DNA of 64,000 bases. Source: Aureitalea marina (GTDB lineage Bacteria > Bacteroidota > Bacteroidia > Flavobacteriales > Flavobacteriaceae). The notes beneath the pieces were generated by a model. That model was not told the origin of the DNA and made no database searches. It saw only the letters and a program-made list of their open reading frames with translations. The stretch covers positions 900,501 through 964,500 of the forward strand of contig NZ_MQUB01000001.1 in assembly GCF_002943755.1 (NCBI RefSeq), in the 5' to 3' direction. Below are positions 52,386 through 62,828 of the stretch, one piece after another. Position 1 is the first letter of the stretch. Each line of letters begins with the position of its first letter. The translations under genes were made by a program, and so were the position numbers.

Positions 52386-54797
52386 TTACCTCAAGGGAGG
52401 GAAATCAGTTGGGTTGGCCTCGTTCATAATGGCGTATACCTTTTCGAAGACATCTTCAGTAGAAGGCTTGGAAAAGTAGTCGCCATCCGTGCCATAGGCA
52501 GGTCTGTGCGGCTGAGCTGATAAGGTCTGAGGAGCACTGTCCAGATGTTGGTAGGCGTTCTGCTTCTCTAAGATGTGCTGCAAGATATAGGCCGATGCTC
52601 CTCCAGGGACATCTTCATCTACTACGAGCAACCTGTTGGTTTTGGCCACACTTTTTACAATGTCTCCGGGAAGGTCGAGTGGCAGCAAACTCTGGACATC
52701 GATCACCTCGGCATCAATTCCCAATTGCTGCAACTCTTTGGCCGCATCCATTACAATCCGCAAAGTGCTACCATAGGAAACTAATGTTATATCAGATCCT
52801 TCACGAACTGTTTCCACAACACCTATTGGGGTTCGGAATTCGCCCAGGTTGTTGGGGAGTTTCTCTTTTAGTCTGTAACCATTCAGACATTCGACTACCA
52901 GGGCCGGTTCGTCTGTCTGTAAAAGGGTGTTATAGAAACCGGCTGCCTTCGTCATATCCCGTGGAACCAGGATATACATGCCGCGCAGCAGGTGCAATAC
53001 GGCTCCCATATGTGACCCGCTATGCCAGATACCCTCCAGTCTATGTCCTCTTGTCCTGACGATCAATGGAGCCTTTTGGGTCCCCATGGTCCTGTATCGA
53101 ACTGTGGCCAGATCATCACTAAGGATCTGAAGCCCATAGAGGATGTAATCCAGGTACTGGATTTCGGCAATTGGCCTCAAGCCTCGCATGGCCATTCCTA
53201 TACCCTGGCCTACGATGGTAGCTTCGCGGATCCCGGTATCGCTTACGCGCAGTTCACCGTATTTATCCTGCAGTCCTTCCAGTCCTTGATTAACATCACC
53301 GATCTTTCCGCTATCCTCACCGAAGACCAGTAACTCAGGGTAATGGTTTAAGAGGTGGTCAAAGTTATCTCTAAGGATCAAACGACCATCCACATCTTCG
53401 GCATCCTGATCGTAGGAAGGAAGTACTTCAGAGATGGAAGTTGCCCGGTTCTCGGCTTCAGAATACAATTCGGAGCTGTATTTTGGTTGGATCAATTCGA
53501 AATAGTTGTTGATCCAGTCTTGGAGCTGACGTTTTTCCGGACTGTTCTCGGTAGTGACGAAACGCAGCGCTTTTCGGGTTCGAGAAAGAATATCTCTTCT
53601 GAGTGGTTCTTTTTCTTGTTCCAGTTCCTCCCTGATCTTATCGATGAACACACGGTTAGGACTGCTGTCTGCCAAGTTCTTCAATAGGGTAACAGCTTCT
53701 TGCTGCTCTACCTTTTGGGGAGCGATAAAGGCGTTCCAGGCCTTTTTCTTGCCTTCACGGACCTCTTTCTTTATTGCCTGATCCAGTTCGGTCAATTCCT
53801 CTTCTGTGGCAATATTGCTATCCAGTATCCACTGGCGCATCTTCACATTACAATCGTGATTAGCTTCCCATTCCAATCTTTCCGGGCTCTTGTAGCGCTC
53901 ATGGGAACCGCTGGTAGAATGGCCCTGAGGTTGAGTTACCTCGGTCACATGGATGATAATTGGAATGTGTTCTGTCCTGGCCAGTTCTCCGGCTCTGGCA
54001 AAGGTGTCCATCAGTTCAGGATAGTCCCAGCCTCTGACCTGTATCATTTCATAACCAGCCTTTTCCTCTGTCCGTTGAAACCCGGACAGAATCTCAGATA
54101 GATCTTCTTTGGTGGTTTGATGCCTGGCATGAACGGAGATTCCGTATTCATCGTCCCAAATGCTTACAACCATAGGAACCTGTAATACACCTGCAGCATT
54201 GATGGTTTCCCAAAAATGCCCTTCACTGGTACTGGCGTTTCCAATAGTACCCCAGGCCACTTCATTCCCATCTACCGAAAATCCACGACTATCTATGTCC
54301 TCTTGGTTCCGGAAAACCTTGGAAGCTTGAGCCAACCCAAGCAAGCGAGGCATTTGTGCAGCCGTAGGAGAGATGTCCGAGCTGGAATTCTCCTGGCGGG
54401 TTAGATCTTTCCAGTTCCCTTTTGGGTCCAGGCTATGCGTAGAGAAATGGCCACCCATCTGTCTTCCGGCACTCATGGGATCCGCATTCAGATCTGTGTG
54501 GGCATAGAGGCCGGCAAAGAATTGCTCTATGCTGAGTAGGCCCAAGGCCATCATAAAGGTTTGATCCCTGTAGTATCCGCTTCTCCAATCTCCTTTCTTA
54601 AAGGCACGCGCCCAGGCAAGTTGTGGGACCTCTTTCCCGTCCCCGAAGATCCCAAATTTGGCCTTGCCGGTGAGAACTTCTCTTCTCCCTAACAGACTAC
54701 ACTCCCGGCTGGTCACCGCTACCTTGTAATCATTCAGGACAGCTGTTCTGAAATCATCAAAGGTCAGGGTTCCATTTGTTTTGGGTTTGCTCTGCAT
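52386..54797 (-). CDS. Fused E1 alpha/beta 2-oxoacid dehydrogenase
   Basis: The 803-residue thiamine-diphosphate enzyme carries both E1 subunits in one chain. The alpha half (1-400) has GYYRDQTFMMALGLLSIEQF, MGGHFSTHSLD, NEVAWGTIGNASTSEGHFWE and the phosphorylation-loop-like TQPQGHSTSGSHERYKS. The beta half (about 470-800) has LLVFGEDSGKIGDVNQGLEG, IREATIVGQGIGMAMRGLRP, IAEIQYLDYI and the lid VPRDMTKAAGFYNTLLQ. The substrate is probably a branched-chain 2-oxoacid, by similarity to other Bacteroidota fused E1 proteins, though pyruvate cannot be excluded. An ATG at 54797 is preferred over an upstream TTG. The E2 and E3 genes are not in the window. Confidence 0.92.
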   Translation of the reverse strand: MQSKPKTNGTLTFDDFRTAVLNDYKVAVTSRECSLLGRREVLTGKAKFGIFGDGKEVPQLAWARAFKKGDWRSGYYRDQTFMMALGLLSIEQFFAGLYAHTDLNADPMSAGRQMGGHFSTHSLDPKGNWKDLTRQENSSSDISPTAAQMPRLLGLAQASKVFRNQEDIDSRGFSVDGNEVAWGTIGNASTSEGHFWETINAAGVLQVPMVVSIWDDEYGISVHARHQTTKEDLSEILSGFQRTEEKAGYEMIQVRGWDYPELMDTFARAGELARTEHIPIIIHVTEVTQPQGHSTSGSHERYKSPERLEWEANHDCNVKMRQWILDSNIATEEELTELDQAIKKEVREGKKKAWNAFIAPQKVEQQEAVTLLKNLADSSPNRVFIDKIREELEQEKEPLRRDILSRTRKALRFVTTENSPEKRQLQDWINNYFELIQPKYSSELYSEAENRATSISEVLPSYDQDAEDVDGRLILRDNFDHLLNHYPELLVFGEDSGKIGDVNQGLEGLQDKYGELRVSDTGIREATIVGQGIGMAMRGLRPIAEIQYLDYILYGLQILSDDLATVRYRTMGTQKAPLIVRTRGHRLEGIWHSGSHMGAVLHLLRGMYILVPRDMTKAAGFYNTLLQTDEPALVVECLNGYRLKEKLPNNLGEFRTPIGVVETVREGSDITLVSYGSTLRIVMDAAKELQQLGIDAEVIDVQSLLPLDLPGDIVKSVAKTNRLLVVDEDVPGGASAYILQHILEKQNAYQHLDSAPQTLSAQPHRPAYGTDGDYFSKPSTEDVFEKVYAIMNEANPTDFPPLR

Positions 54798-54958
54798 AGG
54801 AAGGGAATTAGAAGGCAAAATTACGAAAATTCAATCGCATTTGCAATGGCAAAACCATAGAGTATTATCAGCAATTAGGGCTTATAATTGTCAAATTCGC
54901 AAAAAATATATGATTTACGACTTGTGGATTGTCGATTAGGAAATTTGTTGCAGTTCAA

Positions 54959-57798
54959 TTAATACCATTCCCTGGTGAACAAACTGAAGAGTGTTCTAAG
55001 GCTTAAAGTGACGATGAATCGGATCCGCTTATCGTAGTCACCCAATCCAGGTTCCCAGCCCAGACTGGAGTAAAGCGGGAAGTAGAGTTCAAAATAATCC
55101 TCCACCAAATTCAGTCTCACCCCAGTATCGAATACGGCCTTAGTGCCTTGGCCTTTATTGTGGACCAAACCGGCATCACCATATAAGAACACCCATTTCC
55201 AAACACTGGCGCTCGCGTTAATGGTCGTGATCCAGGAATCGGCGAAAGCCGGTTCCAATTGACTTTTGAATCCACCTTCAGCAATGATCAACTGTTGGCT
55301 AAACAATCCGCTGTCTTCGCTACGTCCGTAGTAATTGTAATCGAATAGGTAATCGGTAGGTCTGTCCAATGCAAAACTGAAGAAGTCACCCTGGTTTCTG
55401 GTGTCGTTGAATAAGAACACTCCGGCAAAAAAGCGTATGTTGATCTGCCTGTTGTTCAGGAAGAGTTTTCGATATTCCAGTGTAGTGGAGAGTTTGCTGA
55501 ACTTGTCCGATATCTGGTAATCCAGTACACCCCGATAGTAATCGATCAGATTGGGGTTGGAGAAAACGTATTGGAAGTTAAAGACACTGTAGTTGGGTTC
55601 GTCCACTTCTACGACATTAGGATCGAGATCCCTGCTAACAGTCACACTCCTGAGATTGATGAACTGCTTTTTATTACTTCTCAGATCCTGAGGCCTGAAA
55701 GAAAAGGTCATATAGGGAGAAAGTCTCTTGTACAGCAGATCCACATTGTAAGAGAACAAGCTACCTGAGATCCCATATCGCATGGCATACAGGTTCCCCT
55801 CGTCCTTGAAGTCCGTATACTGCAGAGACGCACTACCTACAAGCATATTGGATTTGAGCGCATATTGAGGCTCGAGCTTATAATGGAAACCTTTTCGCAA
55901 TAAGGTCTTATTGTAAAGTTTAGGACCAATGCTCAATCCGTCGTATACATTATAGCCGAATACGGGCATGACAAACACCTGACCGTAACTGGGATCTTCT
56001 ACATCCTGGAACAAACGCACCTGGAATGGCCTGTTCATTAGGGTAGTGATCCCTTTGTAGTTGTTTCTTTGGTTGAACTCGGGGATGATCCCTTCATAGT
56101 TCAAGGCCAGCTTGCGCACTCCCTCGGCAGGCACCATTATGGTGGCCGTATCGCTGAGCGGTGCCACCCACTTTTTAAAGACCACGGTATCCCTGTTGAT
56201 CCCATAGATTGAGATCGGCATGGTGTTGTCCTTTAGGTTGGCGATACGCACCTCCAGGGAATCTCCTCGCTTTTTGACCTTTTTGATCTTGAAATCGATG
56301 GTTGTACGGCGGCCCACATAGTCTTCGAAGAACCAATTGACGGGTAGCTCCGTATTGGACTCTAACAATCGCTGGAAATCTTCAGGCCCGACATCCTGAA
56401 ACTGGTTCTGCTTATAAAATTGTCTGACGGTGTTGTCTACGGTCTCATCGCCCAAATAATCCGACAAATACTGCAGGCCATCTCCTGCGTAGTAATCACT
56501 GGCAATGTTCTTATTGAACTTCACCAAGGAGTCCTTAGGCGTAACCAGGGATTGATGCAGGTTGTTCCTGGCCATGTTCAAATAGAGCAGGGGATACTGA
56601 TCGTTGAATTCCAAATCTGCCAGGTGAGCCCAACGAATGATGAACCAATCACTTAAGCTCCCGATCACCTTCATGTTGGGATAGAACTGATCCACATATT
56701 CTGTCATCAGGTGAATCTGTAGGGCTCCGATCAGCCAATGATCCTTCCTGGGATGAATGGGCAGTGTGTTTTCAATATACCGACGGGAGACGGTTTTTAG
56801 CATTTCGATCTCATACTCAAATCCGGCTGGAAAGGGACTGACGAAATTGGGTAGCTGATTTAGACCATATACCGGGCTAGTCTTATAGTCCGCCTGGCTG
56901 ATCACCATCTTTTTAAAGGGATAGGCACCCAGGCGATCGTCCAGGAAGAAAACAATGCGGTCGATGGCCAGGGCCTTGATAGGCCCGGTGACCTTGCGAT
57001 CGTCCATATTGGTGACCACTTCAAACTTATCGGTGACCACAGAGCTGAAGGTCGGAATCCTTTCCAGGTAGAGATTGGCTGACATCCGATTCTCTCCGCT
57101 CAATGCAGTGACTACCCGGTCACTTGCCTGGAACTCGGATACCACATCCAGATCCGAGACCAACTGATAACCCGGGGGCTGTTGAAGGTGATCCGATAGG
57201 AGGTAGGAGCCTGAAACAGATCCTCGGAATTCTTATTGCTGTAGGCTTGCCAACCGTCCCTGTAAACGGCCGGAGTTAGATACCAATACTTTAATTTGTA
57301 ATCTCCCTGCCGCGTTACTCCATATCGGGTGAGGCGGGCATCCGGTTGCTTTGAGTTGTACTGAAATTTTAACTTGTATATTTCTCCAGGTTGTAGAACA
57401 GAATCCAGCTGGACGATCAATATATCCAACTCGTCCCCGCGTTTCCATTCCAACGCCAGGGACTGAGAATTAGCAACACTATAGATCTGCGTTCTCCCTC
57501 TGTCCTCATCTTTTTCAAACCTGAAAGCACGATCAAAATTTTCTCCGAAGCGTTCGGCTAAAGGAGTAGTCTTTGTAGAGAAACTGTTCGCCCAATCATT
57601 GAAGTAGATCTGCGATATGGTATCGTTGGATGTATTCGTAAAGAGAACTTCCTGAACAATATCCAGGGAACGGGATTGTGGTTTCAGGGTAGCATCAATG
57701 GATATCTCCTGCTGGGACCAAGCCAGGGAGATGGGTATCATAATCAACGCGAGTATGTAAAACTTCCTTAACCTCAAATAAATGCCTCTAGGGCGCAT
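54959..57798 (-). pseudogene. Secreted M1-like peptidase domain fused to outer-membrane barrel, interrupted by a one-base frameshift
   Basis: Translation from 57798 gives a signal peptide (LALIMIPISLAWSQ) and an M1-type N-domain of about 225 residues (FQYNSKQPDARLTRYGV), then loses frame at a run of five C (GGGGG at 57174-57178 on the plus strand). The next frame picks up as GYQLVSDLDVVSEFQ and runs to 54959; adding one C restores FNSPPGYQLV and a 946-residue protein. Where the active M1 peptidases have HExxH, this protein has LKTVSRRYIENTLPIHPRKD, so it is likely inactive or non-canonical. The last 370 residues are alternating strands ending LFTREWY, typical of an outer-membrane barrel. The frameshift may be a base-calling error. 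It stands alone. Confidence 0.8.
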
Positions 57799-57917
57799 TT
57801 GTTCATCTGTAATTATAACAGATTAGACCTCAGAATCCCTACCGGGTTCAATTGGCCTATTTCCCTGATCAATCGTTCATTGCACAGCATGTGAACAGTC
57901 GAAATGGGGCCACCAAA

Positions 57918-58607
57918 TCAGAAATTTGGACTTAATCTATTTTCATCATAGAACGAATTGAGAACCTCCAGAACCTGTTCCTCGTCATCCACCAAGTGGA
58001 TCAGTTCCAAATCTTCAGGGCTGATGTTCCCAAATCCATTCAGGACGGACTCCCGCAACCACTGGATCAAACCACTCCAGAATTCGGTCCCAACAAGGAT
58101 TATCGGAAATGCTTCGATCTTTTGGGTCTGGATCAGGGTTAGGGCCTCGAAGAACTCATCCAGGGTACCAAAGCCCCCTGGCAGTACTACAAAACCTTGG
58201 GAATATTTCACAAACATGACCTTGCGGACAAAGAAGTAATCAAAATCGATACTCTTATCCGGGTCGATGTATTCGTTGTCGTGTTTTTCGAATGGCAAGT
58301 CAATGTTCAAGCCCACAGAGGTGCCGCCTGCCAGATTAGCTCCTTTGTTTCCGGCCTCCATGATGCCGGGTCCACCACCCGTGATCACCCCATAACCATT
58401 CTCACTGATCTTTTTCGCAATGCGGCATCCTAACTCGTAATACGCTTCTCCAGGCTTGGTTCGGGCCGATCCAAAAATAGAGACACAAGGCCCTATCTCA
58501 CTAAGTTTTTCATAGCCATTGACAAACTCCCCCATGATCTTGAAGATCGCCCAGGAATCGTTCGACTTGACCTCCGTCCAATGCTTGGGTTCAATGTTGT
58601 TTCTCAT
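57918..58607 (-). CDS. LOG-family (lysine decarboxylase-like, TIGR00730) protein
   Basis: This 229-residue cytoplasmic Rossmann-fold protein has VSIFGSARTKPGE, YGVITGGGPGIMEAGNKG and the signature FVVLPGGFGTLDEFFEALT. Members with PGGxGTxxE act as cytokinin riboside 5'-monophosphate phosphoribohydrolases in plants and fungi, and as nucleotide phosphoribohydrolases in bacteria; few are decarboxylases. The exact substrate is unknown. It lies 15 bases after uvrA and may be read from the uvrA transcript. Confidence 0.92.
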   Translation of the reverse strand: MRNNIEPKHWTEVKSNDSWAIFKIMGEFVNGYEKLSEIGPCVSIFGSARTKPGEAYYELGCRIAKKISENGYGVITGGGPGIMEAGNKGANLAGGTSVGLNIDLPFEKHDNEYIDPDKSIDFDYFFVRKVMFVKYSQGFVVLPGGFGTLDEFFEALTLIQTQKIEAFPIILVGTEFWSGLIQWLRESVLNGFGNISPEDLELIHLVDDEEQVLEVLNSFYDENRLSPNF

Positions 58608-58622
58608 AGCAAAAAATACGTG

Positions 58623-61450
58623 CTAATGTAGCTCTTTTTTCAGGAAGCGGGCGGTGTGTCCATTCCCCTTGACCAGTTGTTCCGGGGTACCTGTAGCAAC
58701 AATTGTGCCTCCGTTCTTTCCACCTTCCGGACCCAGGTCTATAATGTGGTCTACGGTCTTGATCACATCCAGGTTGTGTTCTATGATCAATACTGTATTT
58801 CCTTTGTCTACTAATTTATTTAAGACCTGAAGTAAAACTCGAATGTCCTCAAAGTGGAGTCCTGTAGTCGGTTCGTCCAGGATATAAATTGTGTTACCTG
58901 TATCCCGCTTGGAAAGCTCGGTGGCGAGTTTGATTCGCTGAGCCTCCCCACCAGAAAGCGTAGTTGATTGCTGCCCCAGGGTTATATAGCCCAACCCAAC
59001 ATCCTGGATGGTCTTTAGTTTGCGGTATATCTTTGGGATGTGCTCAAAAAAGGCACAAGCCTCATTGATGGTCATGTTAAGAACATCGGAGATGGACTTA
59101 CCCTTATAGCGGATCTCCAGGGTCTCTCGGTTAAACCGCTTCCCCTGACAAGTCTCGCATTCCACGTAGACATCCGGAAGGAAATTCATTTCGATGACAC
59201 GCAGACCACCTCCCTGGCAGGTTTCGCATCGCCCGCCCTTTACATTGAAACTGAATCTACCGGGCTTATATCCACGAATCATGGCTTCAGGTACTTTGGC
59301 AAAGAGACTGCGGATCTCAGAGAATACCCCGGTATAGGTGGCTGGGTTGGACCTCGGTGTCCGTCCGATCGGGGCCTGATTGATGTCTATCACCTTATCC
59401 AGGTGTTTCAGACCACTGATGGTCTTGTAAGGCATGGGTTTCTTCACTCCGTTGTAGAAGTGGTTGTTAAGTATGGGATAGAGGGTCTCATTGATCAAGG
59501 TGGATTTTCCACTACCGGACACGCCGGTGACCCCGATCATCTTCCCCAGGGGCAGGTTGATAGAAACGTCCTGCAGGTTATTTCCGGTCGCTCCCAGTAG
59601 TTTCAAGGATTTGCCGCTTCCTTTTCTACGTTCTTGGGGAATCTTGATCTCTTTGGTACCATTGAGGTAGTCCGCTGTCAGGGTATGTTGTTCCCGGATC
59701 TGTTCCGGAGAACCGGTGGATACGATCTCACCCCCATGCTTGCCGGCGGCAGGACCGATATCGATCACATAGCCAGCCTTTTCGATCATGTCCTTGTCGT
59801 GTTCCACCACCAGAACAGAATTTCCCAAATCTTTGAGTTGGATCAAGGATTGGATCAGTTTTTCATTGTCCCGCTGATGCAGTCCTATACTGGGTTCGTC
59901 AAGGATATACAATACGCCAACCAATTGGGAGCCGATTTGGGTTGCCAGCCTGATACGCTGTGCTTCACCGCCGGAGAGGGATTTTGAACTTCTATTCAGT
60001 GATAAATAGGTTAGGCCTACATCCATCAGGAATTGCAGCCTAGCCTTTACCTCTTTAATGATCTCTGAGGCAATCTGCTGCTGGTTTTCACTCAGTCTAT
60101 CGTGCAGATCTGAAAACCAGATAGCTAAATCCTGAATGTCCATTTCGGACAGCTGAGCAATGTTCTTATCGTTTACTTTGAAGTTCAGGGATTCCTTGCG
60201 CAAGCGGGCACCGTGACATTCCGGACAACGTACACTATCCATGTATTCCTTGGCCCATCTCCTGAGCGATTTAGATTCGTTGGCTTCGAAGGTGTGTTGC
60301 AGGAAAGTCGCCACTCCTTCAAAGTCTATTTTGTAGCTGCGGGTAATTCCAAGGGTCTTGGAGGCCACATCAAATTTTTCGTTACCCCGTGAAAGATGAT
60401 CTCCTGGGCTTCCTTAGGGATGGCATGAAAGGGATCTGATAGTTTAAAATCGTAGCGCTGAGCGATCAGTTCCAATTGTTTGAAGATCCAGTTGTTCTTG
60501 TTGGGTCCATGAGGAGCAAGGGCCCCATTATTGATGGATAGTTCCCTGTTGGGAACGATCTTTTCCAGGTTGACCTCATGTAAATGACCAAGCCCTTTAC
60601 ATTTTGGGCACATTCCCTTGGGGGAATTGAATGAAAAGTTGTTCGGTTCTGGATTGGGGTAGGAGATACCGGAGGTGGGACACATCAGGGACCGGCTAAA
60701 GAACCTGACCTGATCATTCTCTGCGTCCTGTACCATCATAATATCATTACCGTGATACATGGCGGTTGCTATAGACTCGGTAATACGTTTTTCAAGTTCT
60801 GCTCCCTGATCCATCTTCAGGCGATCGATCACGATCTCGATATCGTGCGTTTTATATCGATCGATCCGCATTCCTTTTACCACGTCAAGAATCTCACCAT
60901 CCACGCGAACACGTGTAAAGCCCTGTTTTCCGATCTGTTCGAATAATTCCCGGTAGTGACCCTTTCTGGACCGCACCACTGGTGCGAGAACGATCAATTT
61001 CCTGTCCTGGAACTCCTGGACGATCAATTCCCGGATCTGCTCATCGCTGTAGGAGACCATGCGTTCTCCCGTCTCGTAACTAAAAGCGTCACTGGCTCTA
61101 GCATAGAGCAAGCGAAGAAAGTCATAGATCTCGGTAATGGTACCTACTGTAGAACGCGGGCTTCTGCTGGTGGTCTTTTGCTCGATGGCGATCACTGGAG
61201 ATAAGCCATCGATCTTATCTACATCCGGGCGCTCCAGGCTACCTAAAAATTGACGTGCGTAGGCAGAAAAGGTCTCGATATAACGTCTTTGGCCCTCGGC
61301 ATAGATGGTATCGAAGGCCAAGGATGATTTTCCGCTACCTGATAACCCGGTAATAACGACTAGCTCTTCCCTGGGGATAATAACATCGATATCCTTTAAA
61401 TTGTGGACTCTTGCCCCTAAAACCTCGATAAATTCACCTTGATCGACCAT
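58623..61450 (-). pseudogene. uvrA: UvrABC excision nuclease subunit A, interrupted by a one-base frameshift
   Basis: This is the DNA-damage sensor of nucleotide excision repair. The first frame (from ATG 61450) has Walker A VVITGLSGSGKSSLAFDTIY, the signal SYDEIVG region and the zinc finger CPKCKGLGHLHEV, then runs off frame at IIFHGVTKNLM. The second has zinc-finger CETCQGGGLRVIEMNFLPDV, two signatures LSGGEAQRI, and the second Walker A GVTGVSGSGKSTLINETLY. The frames cross at a C run (60385-60388; four C on the plus strand). Five would give FHGGNEKFDVASKTLG, as in other Bacteroidota UvrA, and a 942-residue protein, the normal length. Loss of a base by miscalling is the simplest reading; a real knockout would cripple repair. 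Start chosen at the ATG rather than a TTG three codons before it. Confidence 0.9.
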
Positions 61451-61551
61451 ATTTTGCAAAAGTACTTATTTACGAGCAGAATAAGAACGGACTGGAGTTA
61501 TTTAGCAATACAATTTCGAGCCGATCAATTGGCTGAATTGGGTCCCGAAGA

Positions 61552-62577
61552 TCAGCCCTGAACAGGCGGGCTAAATTGGTTCTTGAGGAAGGGATAAAGG
61601 GAGAAGGTGATAAAGAAAAAGATCCCGCTTACAAAAGCAAAGGAGACCATCAAGGTGATTTCCGGAAGTTGAAATAACCGATAGGCCAGGGGTAGGCTCA
61701 ATCCGAATAATACCAAAGCTAGGAATAAGCCATAGAGATAATTGACAAAGGCAGGGAGGCTTTGTCTGATCTTGCTTTGGAGTTGGAATAATCTCGGGAT
61801 GACCTCATTGGTCATGTATTCACCCAATTTGGATAAGAATACCTCGTTGAAAGAGGAATCTTCAAATGCTTCACCGTCTATAGAATAGGCCAAGGTCATG
61901 ATCTTCTCCTGATGCCTTTCGTAAACGGCTTCGTAGTTGAGCGCCTCTTTGTAGGAGGCGTATTTGTATCCAAAATAATACCACAGGCCTGAACCGCACT
62001 TATGCTCCAACCACTTTTGAACCATCTCATTTGGGTAGATTGAAGGGTGGGAGATCTGCTCTTTAACCCGTCTCTCCCGGAGGTCGGTCATCAACAGGGA
62101 TTTCAGCTCCAGATATAAGTTCTCAGTGTCCTGATAAGGCGAGTTTTCCTGTAGGAATTCGATGGCCAGTTTGGACTTTCCCTTGTAAAACTCCTTTACT
62201 TCGAAGAAGGTCAGACCTTCGAATTCATCATCAATGTATTCTTTGAGCCCAGGCATCCACATTTTAGAATTCATCAGTAACTCCACTATACTGCGGAAAT
62301 GATGCATCTTTTGCGTCAGTAAGGTGAGCAGATCGCTATTGGTGTCCTGGTTTTGACGGAGACGGCCGATGGTGAAGAGCAAATACAGAACAATGAGTAA
62401 ACACAGACCGCCACTGATGGCCATAAATGGACCGCTAGCCAACTGCAACCGCTCTACATATTCCGTATTGGTACCGGAATTGTACCAGAGCAGGAAAAAA
62501 ATGGCTATAGTGACTATCCCGCTTATCCCCAATGGGATCAGGGCATAGGAGTGGGATATGAGTGGGGTCTTTCTCAT
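61552..62577 (-). CDS. Membrane protein of unknown function, four helices
   Basis: This 341-residue inner-membrane protein has two N-terminal helices (IPLGISGIVTIAIFFLLWY and FMAISGGLCLLIVLYLLFTI), a soluble helical domain of about 180 residues (YIDDEFEGLTFFEVKEFY, RHQEKIMTLAYSIDGEAFED), and two C-terminal helices (VNYLYGLFLALVLFGLSLPL and LMVSFAFVSGIFFFITFSL). I do not recognise the family. The leader upstream carries a long hairpin with a T10 tract ending 22 bases before the start codon, suggesting attenuation control. It is not in an operon with uvrA by spacing (101 bases). Confidence 0.65.
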   Translation of the reverse strand: MRKTPLISHSYALIPLGISGIVTIAIFFLLWYNSGTNTEYVERLQLASGPFMAISGGLCLLIVLYLLFTIGRLRQNQDTNSDLLTLLTQKMHHFRSIVELLMNSKMWMPGLKEYIDDEFEGLTFFEVKEFYKGKSKLAIEFLQENSPYQDTENLYLELKSLLMTDLRERRVKEQISHPSIYPNEMVQKWLEHKCGSGLWYYFGYKYASYKEALNYEAVYERHQEKIMTLAYSIDGEAFEDSSFNEVFLSKLGEYMTNEVIPRLFQLQSKIRQSLPAFVNYLYGLFLALVLFGLSLPLAYRLFQLPEITLMVSFAFVSGIFFFITFSLYPFLKNQFSPPVQG

Positions 62578-62598
62578 GGGAAGGTATAGTAAATACCC

Positions 62599-62685
62599 AA
62601 AAAAAAAAGCAGATCTCGTTAAGTCTGGGCAGAAACATCAAAGTCCTACAAACGTACACCCAGACTAGGGCTAACGGGATCTGCT
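62599..62685 (-). promoter_or_regulatory. Long leader hairpin with T10 tract, attenuator-like
   Basis: Reading leftward, three stacked stems pair: AGCAGATC with GATCTGCT (8 bp), TAACG with CGTTA (5 bp), and AGTCTGGG with CCCAGACT (8 bp). They flank a 29-base apical loop, with one base opposite another (G against A) and a five-base bulge. Ten T follow at once. It ends 22 bases before the start codon of the leftward membrane protein gene. Its structure suits an attenuator or small RNA 3' end; no riboswitch class is recognised. Confidence 0.6.
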
Positions 62686-62760
62686 ATAGGTATAGCTATA
62701 CACCATTAGTTGGATTTAGTTAGTTCCTCAAAATTAGCGATTAATCCTACAAAATGTAGT

Positions 62761-62784
62761 AAAAAACTTACATTTCGATGTAAG
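62761..62784 (-). terminator. Terminator of the gamma-glutamyltransferase gene
   Basis: The arms CTTACAT and ATGTAAG enclose a four-base loop (TTCG on the plus strand), followed leftward by six T, 45 bases after the stop codon. It separates this gene from the leader hairpin of the next one. Confidence 0.85.
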
Positions 62785-62828
62785 AACAGAAAAGCCCGAT
62801 AAACGGTCAAAAAATAAGTTGGAATACG

